A DNA stretch of 64,000 nt from Methanoculleus sp. (GCA_018433835.1 JAHDQM010000012.1:52622-116621); one strand, 5' to 3'; numbered from the stretch's first letter, positions 51,881 through 62,752 are shown. Numbers and translations: made by a program. Notes: generated by a model from the sequence alone, not told the origin.

Positions 51881-52573
51881 TCACCCCTCCGGGCCGTAGC
51901 ACCGCCGGAGGATCACCGGGGTGCTCCGTGGCGCCCCGGCGGCCGCATTCGCAAGCAGGGGAGAATCGCCGGCGATGCGGTCCCCCGGGAGCGAAGGCGC
52001 CGGGGCCATCAAGGGCGTCTGCGCCTCCCGCCACTCCCAGACGGCCTCCATCACGGCGTCCGCCGTCGCCATGACGCTCGCGGTCCCGACGTCCACCACG
52101 ACGGGGTTTGTTACATTCCAGCGCTCGACGACGGTATCGAGGAGCCGACGCCGGACCGTCCAGACCATCGGGGGGTGCGGGTGCGCGAGCAGTTGATCCA
52201 GCTGCTCCGCCCAGACCGCGCCCTGGAGCTCGAATCTCCCCACCTCGTCGATGACCATCAGATCGGTCTCCCGGGGGTCCGGCGGCGCGAGCGCCCTGCG
52301 GCCGAACGCGAGCCCTTCCGGCCTGAAGTAGAACCGGCCGTGGGCCTCGCACCGGGGGTCGGGGTCGATCGAACAGAGTTCCTCGTGCCTGCCGGTGGCG
52401 AGGTCGACGAGGGTGAACCCGGACCTCCGCCCGTCCCGCGTATGGCCGGGAGCGAGCACCCCCCGGACCCGTACGTTCAGCCCGACGATGAGCCCGAGGA
52501 CCAGGTGCAGGAACGTCGTCTTGCACTGGCCCTGCCCGCCGGTGATGATGAAGACCGGTGCCCGGCGGTTCAT
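51881..52573 (-). CDS. THEP1-type nucleoside-triphosphatase
   Basis: A 230-aa NTPase_1 (THEP1) protein. The P-loop is IITGGQGQCKTTFLHLVLG; the canonical Gly before Lys is Cys here. The second signature is LMVIDEVGRFELQG, with a conserved late Arg in VWTVRR. Family members hydrolyse NTPs without sugar-base selectivity; role unknown. The ATG at 52573 starts at the P-loop domain. The last ~40 residues are Pro/Ala-rich. Divergent from cyclophilin. Confidence 0.8.
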   Translation of the reverse strand: MNRRAPVFIITGGQGQCKTTFLHLVLGLIVGLNVRVRGVLAPGHTRDGRRSGFTLVDLATGRHEELCSIDPDPRCEAHGRFYFRPEGLAFGRRALAPPDPRETDLMVIDEVGRFELQGAVWAEQLDQLLAHPHPPMVWTVRRRLLDTVVERWNVTNPVVVDVGTASVMATADAVMEAVWEWREAQTPLMAPAPSLPGDRIAGDSPLLANAAAGAPRSTPVILRRCYGPEG

Positions 52574-52777
52574 TCCGGGCTCCCTCCGTTGCCGGAGACT
52601 GCATGAGGGAAGGCGGGTATCTCCCGACCGGGAGGGAAGTTCGCTCCGGAGTGCATGCATATACTTCCGGGCTGATAATATAAATTATTTTTACTTGCCG
52701 GGGTTGTTTACAACATTTGGTTGACCGGGTGAACCGCGGCCCCGGTTGCAGGCCCTCTCGGCACGCCGCCCTCCATC

Positions 52778-52787
52778 AGTATAAGTA
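52778..52787 (+). promoter_or_regulatory. TATA box for the cyclophilin gene
   Basis: AGTATAAGTA lies ~30-40 bases before the ATG at 52817. A second AT-rich box (GATAATATAAATTATT, about 52673-52688) upstream could serve the divergent NTPase gene. Confidence 0.5.
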
Positions 52788-52816
52788 GCAAAACGGGACA
52801 ATATCATACGGGGTTA

Positions 52817-53308
52817 ATGATTATGGCAGAGAAGAACGTCGTGCTCCACACGACAATGGGAGATATCACGATCCGCCTCTACGACGACATGCCGGTGACC
52901 GCGGGGAACCTTGCGAAACTCGCGGGATCCGGGTTCTACGACGGCACGATCTTCCACCGGGTGATCGCCAACTTCATGATCCAGGGCGGTGATCCCACCG
53001 GCACCGGGACGGGCGGGCCGGGCTACACCATCACCGACGAGTTCGTGAAGGGCCGTTCAAACGTCCGGGGAACGATCGCCATGGCGAACACCGGCCGCCC
53101 GAACACCGGCGGCAGCCAGTTCTTCATCAATCTGGTGAACAACGACTTCCTCGACTGGGACAATCCACGGACGCCGAGCGCTCACCCGGTCTTCGGGGAG
53201 GTCGCCAGCGGGATGGACGTCGTCGATAAGATCGGGAAGGTGAAGACGGACTCTTCCGACCGGCCCAGGGTCCCCGTCCGGATCGAGAAGGCGGAAGTTC
53301 TGGAGTAA
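52817..53308 (+). CDS. Peptidyl-prolyl cis-trans isomerase (cyclophilin)
   Basis: A 163-aa single-domain cyclophilin. It has TIFHRVIANFMIQGGDPTGT, the catalytic Arg in FHRV, ITDEFVKG, GTIAMANTGRPNTGGSQFFI and a C-terminal HPVFGEVASGMDVVDKIGKV. Cytosolic folding catalyst without signal peptide. ATG 52817 or 52823 are both possible. Ten bases after the stop a RNase III-like gene begins. Confidence 0.95.
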   Translation: MIMAEKNVVLHTTMGDITIRLYDDMPVTAGNLAKLAGSGFYDGTIFHRVIANFMIQGGDPTGTGTGGPGYTITDEFVKGRSNVRGTIAMANTGRPNTGGSQFFINLVNNDFLDWDNPRTPSAHPVFGEVASGMDVVDKIGKVKTDSSDRPRVPVRIEKAEVLE

Positions 53309-53318
53309 CCCTTTTTTC

Positions 53319-53783
53319 ATGAACAGCGGTGACCCCGGCGAAGTGCGCCGGCTCGAGGAGCGGATCGGCTACACGTTCAAGGACCGCGCCCTTCTTACGC
53401 GGGCGCTCACCCGCCTCGCGTACGCTCTGGAGGCCGACCTTCCTCCCGGCGCTCACATGGACGCCCTCGCCACCCTCGGCGACGCGGTCATCAACGTGGC
53501 GGTCGTGGAGGCGGTGGTCGCTGGCGGGGCGCACGACAAGGGCGCGATCACCAACCGTAAGATGAACCTGGTGAACATGACCCGGCTCCGCGGCCTCGCG
53601 GAAGGCCTCGATCTCGGGGACTACGTCCGCTGGGGGAAGGGCGAGGCCGCCCAGGCGGTCTGGACCTCCGGCCGGGTCCTCGCCGAGTGCCTGGAAGCCC
53701 TCGTCGGCGCCGTCTACCTGGACGGCGGAATGGCCGCGGCCGCGGGAGTGCTCCGGCGGCTCGGGCTCACGGAGAAGGGGTAA
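53319..53783 (+). CDS. RNase III-like endonuclease domain protein
   Basis: A 154-aa protein that covers one RNase III catalytic domain without a dsRNA-binding domain. It has RIGYTFKDRALLTRALTRLA, the signature region HMDALATLGDAVINVAVVEA (bacterial ERLEFLGDxxL) and ECLEALVGAVYLDGG. The Asp of GDA and the Glu of EAL are kept, the first Glu is Asp, and the second Glu of the signature is Ala. It may be a weak or non-catalytic homolog acting in rRNA or antisense RNA processing. RNase III-type proteins are uncommon in archaea. Confidence 0.82.
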   Translation: MNSGDPGEVRRLEERIGYTFKDRALLTRALTRLAYALEADLPPGAHMDALATLGDAVINVAVVEAVVAGGAHDKGAITNRKMNLVNMTRLRGLAEGLDLGDYVRWGKGEAAQAVWTSGRVLAECLEALVGAVYLDGGMAAAAGVLRRLGLTEKG

Positions 53784-53793
53784 CGCTTTCCCC

Positions 53794-55083
53794 TCACTCT
53801 TCTACCGTCGCCAGCAGGGGCTCTCTCGCCGGGACACCGGCCGGCGGCCGCATCAGGAGCCAGGCGACGACGAACCCCGCCGCCGCGAGGGCCGCGACCC
53901 ACGGGAAGACCCCGAGGTAGGTTCCGGTCGCCGTCCGGATGGATCCCGCGAGTTGCGGCCCGACGATGGCGCCGGCGCCGTAAGCGAGGAAGACGACCCC
54001 GTAGCACCGCGGGTAGTCGCACGTCCCGAAGTAGGATGCCGTCGCCGTCGGCGCGATGGCGAGCCAGCCCCCGAGGCAACCCCAGAGGACGGCAAACGAG
54101 ACTATGTAGGCGGGCGCCCCCGGCGCGAGCCACATCAGGACCGATGCTCCCGCAATCAGGGCAAACGTCAGCATCGCCGTCTTTTGCGGGGATATCCGGT
54201 CGGCGAGACCGCCGAACGCCGGCCTTCCCGCGCCGTTGAAGACGGCGAAGAACCCGACGAGGACAGTCGCGAGCCCCGCATCGATACCCGCCACCTCGGT
54301 CCCGACCGGTTTTGCGATCGAGATCGCCATGAGCCCCGCGAGGCACCCGACGAAGTAGCAGGCGAAGAGCCCGTAGAAGGTTCCCGTCCGGAGCATCGCT
54401 CTCCGATCACACTCGCAGACCGGTGCCGTACCCGTACCGGCGGCGGGTGCCGACCAGCCCTTGGGCTGCCATCCGGCCGGCGGGAACCGGAGCGGCAGGG
54501 CCGAGAGTACCAGAACGGCGATGAGCACGGCCCCGAATATCCTGAACGTCGCCATCACCCCGTACGCGGCGATCAGGGCTCCCGCAGCGTTTGCGGTGAC
54601 GAACGCCGAGAACCCGAACCCGAGCAGGGTGAGCCCCACCGCGAGCCCCCGCCGGTCCGGGAACCACCGGGCCGCCACGGCGACCGGCGCCCCGTAGGCG
54701 ATACCGACCCCGAGCCCCCCGATCACCCCGTAGACAACGTAGAGGACTTCGACCGACGTCGCCGTCGAGGCGAGGAGCCACCCGAGGCCGGTGAGGAATC
54801 CGCCGACGGCCGTCACCCTCCGGGGGCCGTAGCGCTCGATGTATTTCCCGGCGAGCGGCATCGCTATGGCAAAGAAGGCGAGAAATACCGAGAACGGGAG
54901 GAGCACCTCCCCCGCCGTCACCTCCCGGCCGAGCGTCGCGGTGAAGTGCGCCGCAAGCGGCGCAACAAAGACGCTCCAGGAGTAGATGCTCCCGAGGCAG
55001 AGATTGATGACGAGGCCGAGGGCGACAAGCCCCCACCGCCCCCTCTCTGCAGGCAGCCCGAAGATCGCCGGTGCGTCGTGCAT
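53794..55083 (-). CDS. MFS transporter, oxalate/formate-antiporter-like
   Basis: A 429-aa, 12-helix major facilitator. The start LGLVINLCLGSIYSWSVFVA, the RxGPRR-type loop (ERYGPRRVTAVGGFL), GVGIAYGAPVAVAARWFPDR and GRPAFGGLADRISPQKTAML are typical of the OFA subfamily, which moves small carboxylates. It is 6 bp downstream of acetyl-CoA synthetase on the same strand, so acetate is the obvious cargo (inference). The loop between the halves contains Cys (VCECDRR). Confidence 0.88.
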   Translation of the reverse strand: MHDAPAIFGLPAERGRWGLVALGLVINLCLGSIYSWSVFVAPLAAHFTATLGREVTAGEVLLPFSVFLAFFAIAMPLAGKYIERYGPRRVTAVGGFLTGLGWLLASTATSVEVLYVVYGVIGGLGVGIAYGAPVAVAARWFPDRRGLAVGLTLLGFGFSAFVTANAAGALIAAYGVMATFRIFGAVLIAVLVLSALPLRFPPAGWQPKGWSAPAAGTGTAPVCECDRRAMLRTGTFYGLFACYFVGCLAGLMAISIAKPVGTEVAGIDAGLATVLVGFFAVFNGAGRPAFGGLADRISPQKTAMLTFALIAGASVLMWLAPGAPAYIVSFAVLWGCLGGWLAIAPTATASYFGTCDYPRCYGVVFLAYGAGAIVGPQLAGSIRTATGTYLGVFPWVAALAAAGFVVAWLLMRPPAGVPAREPLLATVEE

Positions 55084-55089
55084 GGGGGG

Positions 55090-56979
55090 TTACTCCTCCA
55101 GGGTGGAGATGTCCCCCGGGTCCATGCCGAGCTCCCGGGCTTTTAAGACCCTGCGCATGATCTTGCCGCTCCGGGTCTTTGGGAGCCGGTCCATGTACTC
55201 GATCTCGGCCGGCACCGCGACGGGCCCGAGGCTTTTTTTGACATGGCGGGCGAGTTCGGCGGCGAGGCCGTCGCCGGGGTCCGCACCCATGCGGAGGGTG
55301 ACGAAGGCCTTGATGACGTTCCCCTTTAAGGGATCGGGCTTCCCGATGACGGCGGCCTCAGCCACCGCGTCGTGGGAGACGAGCGCGCTCTCGACCTCCG
55401 CGGTCCCGATGTTGTGCCCGGAGACGACGATCAGGTCGTCGGCCCGCCCGATGACCATGATGTAGCCGTCCTCGTCTTTCACCGCGAGATCGCCTGCCGT
55501 GTAGCACTCCGGGATGGTATTCCAGTAGGCACGGTAGCGCTCGTCGTTGCCGTGGACCGTCCGGAGCATCGCGGGCCAGGGTTCCCTGATGACCAGGAAC
55601 CCGCCGGTGCCCGGCGGGACCGCCTTCCCCGTTCTGTCGACAACGTCCACGACGGCGCCCGGGATGGGCTTTCCGGCAAACCCCGGCTTCATCGCCTCGC
55701 CGATCATCGTGGTCACCATCTGCATTCCGGTCTCGGTCTGCCACCAGGTGTCCACGATCGGACACCGCCCGCCGCCGATCGTGTGATAGTACCACTCGAA
55801 TGCTTCGGGGTTGAGCGGTTCTCCAACCGAGCCGAGCACCCGCAGCGTTGAGAGGTCGTACTTCGCCGGCCACTCGTCGCCGTAACGCATGAACATCCGG
55901 ATGGCGGTCGGGGCGGTGTAGAAGATCGTCACCCCGAGGTCCCGGACCAGCTGCCAGTAGGCGCCCGGGTCCGGGTAATCCGGCGTCCCTTCGGCGAGGA
56001 CGACGGTCGTGCCGACCGCGAGCGGGCCGTAGACGATGTAACTGTGACCGGTGATCCAGCCGGTGTCGGCGGTGCACCAGTAGACGTCGCTCTCCTTGAT
56101 GTCGAAGACGTGGCGGGTGGTATAGTAGGTCCCGACCGCATACCCGCCGCAGGTATGCACGATGCCTTTCGGTGCGCCGGTCGAGCCGCTCGTGTAGAGG
56201 ATGAAGAGCGGGTCCTCGGCGTCCATCGCCTCCGCCGGGCAGCCCGGCGCGGCGTGGGCCATGAGGTCGGCGTAGTCGACCTCCCGGGCGGGGTCGAGGC
56301 CGATGGGCGGCGTCTCGCGCCGGAGGACGACGACCCGCTCGACGCACGGCGTCCGGGTGAGCGCCTCGCCTGCGATCTCCCGGAGCGGGACGGTCTTCCC
56401 CCGACGGTAGCCGACGTCTGCGGTGACGAGGACCTTTGCCTCCGCGTCGTTGATCCGCATCGCAAGCGCATCAGGCCCGAACCCGCCGAAGACCACCGAG
56501 TGGACGGCCCCGATCCGGGCACATGCGAGCATCGCGACGATCTGTTCGGGAACAAGCGGCATGTAGATGCAGACCCGGTCGCCCTTCCCGACACCGAGGC
56601 TTGAAAGCCCGTTTGCAAACCGCATCACCTCGCGGTAGAGGCCGTCGTAGGACAAGACCCGCTCCCCTCCCTGCTCGCCCCGCCAGACGATCGCCGGCTT
56701 ATCCTTCCGGTCGCTGGTGACGTGGCGGTCCAGGCAGTTGTAGGTGATGTTCAATTTCGCGTTGACAAACCACTTCGCGTAGGGGTAGTTCCACTCCCTG
56801 ACCCGATCCCACGGCTCGAACCAGACCAGTTCACGGGCGACCCGGTCCCAGAAGGCCTCCGGGTCGCGCGCGAACTCCTGGTAGGCCCGGGCGTAGTCCG
56901 GCGTCCAGGCGGTCGCCTTACACCGGGGGTCGGGGAGGTAGCGTTTCTCTTCCAGTTTCACGGCAAACGTCTCTGCCAT
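55090..56979 (-). CDS. acs: Acetyl-CoA synthetase (AMP-forming)
   Basis: A 629-aa AMP-forming acyl-CoA synthetase of the Acs type. The ATP loop is ILYTSGSTGAPKGIVHTCGG, with WCTADTGWITGHSYIVYGPL, WWQTETGMQMV and the C-terminal PKTRSGKIMRRVLKA, whose lysine is essential and acetylation-prone in the family. It makes acetyl-CoA for biosynthesis from acetate, probably imported by the coupled carrier. The ATG at 56979 follows GTGTGGGAAG. Three palindromic boxes lie upstream. Confidence 0.95.
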   Translation of the reverse strand: MAETFAVKLEEKRYLPDPRCKATAWTPDYARAYQEFARDPEAFWDRVARELVWFEPWDRVREWNYPYAKWFVNAKLNITYNCLDRHVTSDRKDKPAIVWRGEQGGERVLSYDGLYREVMRFANGLSSLGVGKGDRVCIYMPLVPEQIVAMLACARIGAVHSVVFGGFGPDALAMRINDAEAKVLVTADVGYRRGKTVPLREIAGEALTRTPCVERVVVLRRETPPIGLDPAREVDYADLMAHAAPGCPAEAMDAEDPLFILYTSGSTGAPKGIVHTCGGYAVGTYYTTRHVFDIKESDVYWCTADTGWITGHSYIVYGPLAVGTTVVLAEGTPDYPDPGAYWQLVRDLGVTIFYTAPTAIRMFMRYGDEWPAKYDLSTLRVLGSVGEPLNPEAFEWYYHTIGGGRCPIVDTWWQTETGMQMVTTMIGEAMKPGFAGKPIPGAVVDVVDRTGKAVPPGTGGFLVIREPWPAMLRTVHGNDERYRAYWNTIPECYTAGDLAVKDEDGYIMVIGRADDLIVVSGHNIGTAEVESALVSHDAVAEAAVIGKPDPLKGNVIKAFVTLRMGADPGDGLAAELARHVKKSLGPVAVPAEIEYMDRLPKTRSGKIMRRVLKARELGMDPGDISTLEE

Positions 56980-56993
56980 CTTCCCACACTCTT

Positions 56994-57009
56994 ACATGAT
57001 TAATCATGC
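56994..57009. promoter_or_regulatory. acs box 1
   Basis: ACATGAT-TA-ATCATGC, 15 bp before the acs ATG. It matches the shared pattern ACATGAT-N2-ATCATGT in 13 of 14 arm positions. Confidence 0.65.
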
Positions 57010-57170
57010 CGGATTGCTCCGGTCGTTCCCCGTGCGGGTTCCGAAACCGTGCAAAAGCGGCTAATCTCCGGGTCCGTCGTCTTTCCGACCGGTCGGCCCG
57101 TGGTCGTGCTACCGTCCATACCTGGAGCGTACCTCCCGGGCGTCTCCACCCGTGCGGCCACCCCCGGATC

Positions 57171-57190
57171 ATACATGATCTATCATGTAT
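57171..57190. promoter_or_regulatory. acs box 2
   Basis: A perfect palindrome: ATACATGAT-CT-ATCATGTAT. Its core is the same as box 1 and box 3. Confidence 0.7.
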
Positions 57191-57196
57191 AATTTA

Positions 57197-57212
57197 ACAT
57201 GATCAATAATGT
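57197..57212. promoter_or_regulatory. acs box 3
   Basis: ACATGAT-CA-ATAATGT, one mismatch from the pattern, 24 bp from box 2 (core to core), i.e. slightly over two helical turns. It sits just before the TATA-like stretch. Confidence 0.65.
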
Positions 57213-57377
57213 ATATTATATTTATAAATGTTTTGGTTTGCCGGAACAGAGGCGGAATTCGTGTAAATTCGGAGAATGTAAGAGAACGCGGGTTTTTTTG
57301 AGGTTTTCGCGCAGCCGGGAGGGTCGGTGGGGGAGGGATGAAGTACCCGGACTGAATCGCAGCACCCGGAAAACCAC

Positions 57378-58319
57378 CTACAGCCACCCTTTCCGGTTGA
57401 TGGCCACCGCGAGGAGCGAGGAGACGATCAGGGAGAGGACGAGGATGATGACGAATCCGTTCGGGTTGTCTTCAAGGGGGACCGGGACGTTCATCCCGAG
57501 GAAACTTGCAATCATCGTGGGGATCGCGAGGATGATGGTTATCGAGGTGAGGAGTTTCAAGATGTTGTTGAAGTTGTTCGATATGATCGAGGCGAAGGCG
57601 TCCATAGTCTCCGTGAGGATCGTCGAGTAGGTATTCGCCATCTCGATCGCCTGCTTGTTCTCGATGATGACGTCCTCGAGAAGGTCGGTGTCGTCTTCAT
57701 ACATCCTGAGCGGCTGGAACGTCAGGGTCTTGTCGAGAACGATCTGGTTGCTCTTAAGCGACGTCGAGAAGTAGACCAGGCTCTTTTTGAGGTTCATCAA
57801 CTGGATCAGTTCCCGGTTCCGCATCGACTGGTTCAGTTCGGCCCCGATCCGGTCGGATATCCGCTCGATCTGGCGCAGGTACTGGAGGAAGTAGGATGCA
57901 TTCCTAAAAAGGATCTGCAGCACGAACCGGGTCTTCTTGAAGGTGTAGAACAACTTCACCCGGCCGTTCGTGAAGTCCTGGACGATTGGGTTGTCGCGGA
58001 GGCAGACGGTGACGATGGTATCGGAGGTAACGATGATCCCGAGCGGCATAGTCGTGTAGAGGATCGTCTGCTCGGGGTAGGGTATCGGGATATCGATGAC
58101 GATGAGGGTGATGCCGTCCTCGGTTTCGGTTCGCGGACGCTCTTCCTCGTCGAGCGCTGCATGGAGGTAGTCCCCCGGAACCGAGAGCCTCTCCGAGACC
58201 TCTTTGATCTCGCCTGCGGTAGGGTTGATCATGGAGACCCAGGAACCGGGTTCGAACCTCCCGGTCTCCTCCGTCCGTGGCGCCGGTGCCGCTTCAACCG
58301 TGCGATAGATGCGGAACAT
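57378..58319 (-). CDS. corA: CorA-type magnesium/cobalt transporter
   Basis: A 313-aa CorA. A large acidic/helical cytosolic domain (residues 1-245) is followed by two C-terminal helices with the ion-selective GMN motif (ASFLGMNVPVPLE). It forms a pentameric Mg2+ channel. The ATG at 58319 follows GGGGGTGAC. The C-terminus (AINRKGWL) is slightly basic, as expected for the cytosolic end. It may be co-directional with acs but 400 bp separate them. Confidence 0.92.
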   Translation of the reverse strand: MFRIYRTVEAAPAPRTEETGRFEPGSWVSMINPTAGEIKEVSERLSVPGDYLHAALDEEERPRTETEDGITLIVIDIPIPYPEQTILYTTMPLGIIVTSDTIVTVCLRDNPIVQDFTNGRVKLFYTFKKTRFVLQILFRNASYFLQYLRQIERISDRIGAELNQSMRNRELIQLMNLKKSLVYFSTSLKSNQIVLDKTLTFQPLRMYEDDTDLLEDVIIENKQAIEMANTYSTILTETMDAFASIISNNFNNILKLLTSITIILAIPTMIASFLGMNVPVPLEDNPNGFVIILVLSLIVSSLLAVAINRKGWL

Positions 58320-58418
58320 CTCTGTCACCCCCTCTCCGGGAGTTCTCACTCTATCTGGTTGTCGGCAGGCGGGATGAAGGTATGGACTCCCCGGGCACCG
58401 GGCTAAAAATAGAAGAGA

Positions 58419-60443
<2,025 letters not shown>

Positions 60444-60533
60444 CTCTCTGCATTCCTCCGATTGAGTACCATATACAGAGGGATTCAACATTTTTAAATA
60501 TGTGGAAAAGATCCGGGAAGATCTGGTGGAAAT

Positions 60534-61946
60534 TCAGCTAAAATCCATCACTTCCGGCTGGAGCGTCTGGAGATCGACGACGAACGCCCGTGCGGGCGTG
60601 GGGTGGATGTTCATCTGTTTCTGAAACGCAGTCTGGGACTGCCAGGTGCCCGTGTTCACCCCGAGGACACCCCGGTAGCGGGTGATGCCGCAGATGTGGA
60701 CGTGACCCGTGAGGAGGATCTCGGGGAGCGGGTCGATGACGAGCCGGTCGGTCTTCATCGCGGCTATCGGGGTCCGCATACCGTAGGGAGCGGCAAGCAA
60801 CCGGCGTTTGAGCATCTCATCCATGATCTCGCCGGGCCGCTCGTAACTCGCTCCGGGAATGAGCCCGATCATATCGTCGATCGACCGCCCGTGGTACATC
60901 AGGACCCGGACGCCCTGGAGGTTCAGCAGGCAGGGGTTCTCGACGAGGGTGCAGTTTGCCGGGAACTTCCCGGTGAACTCCGGCGGGATCGCAGGCTGCG
61001 GTTCGGCCATCCTGACGACATCGTGGTTTCCCGGTGCGGCGACGATCCGGATCCGGGAGGGCAGGTCCCGGAGCATCTCTGCAAAGACGTCGTACTGCTC
61101 GTAGATGTTTTTGATCGTCAGTTCGTTCTCCTGTCCGGGGTAGATCCCGATACCGTCGACGAGGTCTCCTGCTATCAGGAGGTAGCCGGCATCGGAGTCC
61201 TGGAGCCAGTCGGCGAACCGGTTCCACTCCTCTTCGAGGAAGGTGTCGCTTCCGACATGGACGTCGGAGATCAGGACCGCCTTCCCTGGCCTGTCGCTCT
61301 TGAACGGGGCGTTGTTGATGGGGACGTCCGGGCGGGAGAGTTGCTCGGCGAAGAAGAGCCCCCCGTCGCTTGAGAGTTTCCCCTTGACCCCGATCACCTC
61401 GTCGGGGAGGATCCGCTCTGCCTCTGAAAAGGAGTCGTCCCTCCCTTTATTGAAGAGCACCCGGATGGCCCCGGTAGGGTCCTCCACCTCGACGAGCCGG
61501 TGCCCTTTGGCGGTCGTCCGGACATCGGCCACCATCCCGATGACGCTGCACTCCTCGTCCCGGTAGCGGTGGGGGGACTTCGCCAGCGCCTCGATCGGCA
61601 TCACGTTCATCCGGCTCCGGATCATCGAGGAGAGACCGTTGTAGCGGTCACGGAAGTAGTGGACGGCGTCCTCGTGGCCGCTGACGCTCCCCGTTGTCCC
61701 GGCGCTCCCTGTGATCACCTCGAATTCAGGGTCGACGAGGAACCGGGTCCCGTCCCGGACCTTCCGGAGGCCCGGAATATGCTCCGCGGAGACGACCAGG
61801 GTGCCGCCGGGGACCCCGGCCGCTATCCGGTCGATGAGCGTCGGGTCGTTCTGCTCCCGGATGTAACTCACCACGTCGGGATGGACCTGATGCTTCAGCT
61901 CAAGGAACCGGCGTACGATCTCGGCGTTGGCGAGCATGGACTTCAT
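60534..61946 (-). CDS. polB: DNA polymerase D small subunit (DP1)
   Basis: A 470-aa DP1 exonuclease subunit. An OB fold (CSVIGMVADVRTTAKGHRLV) precedes a Mre11-like phosphoesterase: SDVHVGS, AGDLVDGIGIYPGQ, AAPGNHDVVR, YHGRSIDDMIG and LTGHVHICGI. It gives 3'-5' proofreading to replicative Pol D. The large subunit DP2 is not in the window. ATG at 61946; divergent from signal peptidase. Confidence 0.95.
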   Translation of the reverse strand: MKSMLANAEIVRRFLELKHQVHPDVVSYIREQNDPTLIDRIAAGVPGGTLVVSAEHIPGLRKVRDGTRFLVDPEFEVITGSAGTTGSVSGHEDAVHYFRDRYNGLSSMIRSRMNVMPIEALAKSPHRYRDEECSVIGMVADVRTTAKGHRLVEVEDPTGAIRVLFNKGRDDSFSEAERILPDEVIGVKGKLSSDGGLFFAEQLSRPDVPINNAPFKSDRPGKAVLISDVHVGSDTFLEEEWNRFADWLQDSDAGYLLIAGDLVDGIGIYPGQENELTIKNIYEQYDVFAEMLRDLPSRIRIVAAPGNHDVVRMAEPQPAIPPEFTGKFPANCTLVENPCLLNLQGVRVLMYHGRSIDDMIGLIPGASYERPGEIMDEMLKRRLLAAPYGMRTPIAAMKTDRLVIDPLPEILLTGHVHICGITRYRGVLGVNTGTWQSQTAFQKQMNIHPTPARAFVVDLQTLQPEVMDFS

Positions 61947-62055
61947 GTTATTCTCCCCCGGGCAATATGGGTTTATCTTTTTCGCGCTCCGTACCCGGTG
62001 GGGGTATCCCCGGAGAACCTATGTATATGAAGGGATAGCATTCTCTTTAGAGGAA

Positions 62056-62724
62056 ATGTCTGATACCACCTGGCTGCAGCGTGCAGCATCGACCCTCGCG
62101 GCGTTCCGGGAGAGCGACCACCCGGTCGTTTCGCTCGCCCGGGACCTCCTCTGGGTCGTCGCGGTCGTGGGCGGCATTGCCCTTCTTCTCTACCTCTTCG
62201 CCGGCACCTGGCCGGCGGTGGTCACGATCGAGTCGGAGAGCATGGTCCCGAACATGAACGTCGGCGACCTGGTGCTCGTCGTCGACGAGGACCGGTTCGG
62301 CGGGCTCGCGACCTGGGCCGAGGGGCAGCAGACGGGGCACTCGTCCTTCGGGAACTACGGCGACGTGATCGTCTACCGTCCGAACGGCGCCGACTCCGTC
62401 CACCCGATCATCCACCGGGCGATGACCTATGTCGATACCGCCGCCGTGGAGGAGTCGGGGCTCGGGGAGTATTACACCGACCCGCACGGCGGCTACATCA
62501 CCAAAGGGGACAACAACCCCTACACCGACCAGCCGAACCTCCGGATCTCCGGCGTCGGGGTGATCGAGCCGGTAAAGAAGGAGTGGATCGTCGGCAAAGC
62601 CCTCGTCGCGGTGCCGCTCGTCGGCTACCTGCCCCTGCACCTTACCGAGTTTGCCGTCGTCGTCATCCTGGTCATCCTCATCCACGACTTCGTCCTTGCG
62701 CGGCGCAAAGAGAAAGAGGAATAA
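62056..62724 (+). CDS. Signal peptidase I, archaeal type
   Basis: A 222-aa membrane peptidase (S26B). One N-terminal helix (WVVAVVGGIALLLYLFAGTW), the catalytic Ser in ESESMVPNMNVGDLVLVV, His in HPIIHRAMTY (Lys in bacteria), Asp in TKGDNNPYTDQ, and a C-terminal helix. It removes Sec signal peptides on the outer face. ATG at 62056 with AGAGGA close upstream. 28 bp before cofH. Confidence 0.92.
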   Translation: MSDTTWLQRAASTLAAFRESDHPVVSLARDLLWVVAVVGGIALLLYLFAGTWPAVVTIESESMVPNMNVGDLVLVVDEDRFGGLATWAEGQQTGHSSFGNYGDVIVYRPNGADSVHPIIHRAMTYVDTAAVEESGLGEYYTDPHGGYITKGDNNPYTDQPNLRISGVGVIEPVKKEWIVGKALVAVPLVGYLPLHLTEFAVVVILVILIHDFVLARRKEKEE

Positions 62725-62752
62725 GCCCAGAAGTGCAAAAGAGTTGTTTACG

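Larger units (their letters stand above)
56980..57377. other. acs upstream region
   Basis: 398 bp without a supported gene. It consists of a GC-rich block (about 57010-57170) framed by palindromic boxes, and an AT-rich block (57180-57235) with a minus-strand TATA-like CATTTATAAATATAA (about 57216-57231). If transcription starts below this box, acs mRNA has a ~200-base leader that includes the GC-rich block. An 84-codon minus-strand frame starting at 57172 is possible but Arg-rich and unlikely. Confidence 0.55.

Noticed and set aside
51774..52604. 276-codon frame over the THEP1-like gene
   Set aside because: Shadow of the NTPase gene; the frame at 51881-52573 carries the P-loop and IDEVGRFEL motifs.
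56918..57172. 84-codon minus-strand frame in the acs leader
   Set aside because: Arg/Pro-rich, overlaps the acs start in another frame, starts inside box 2, and lacks a ribosome-binding site.
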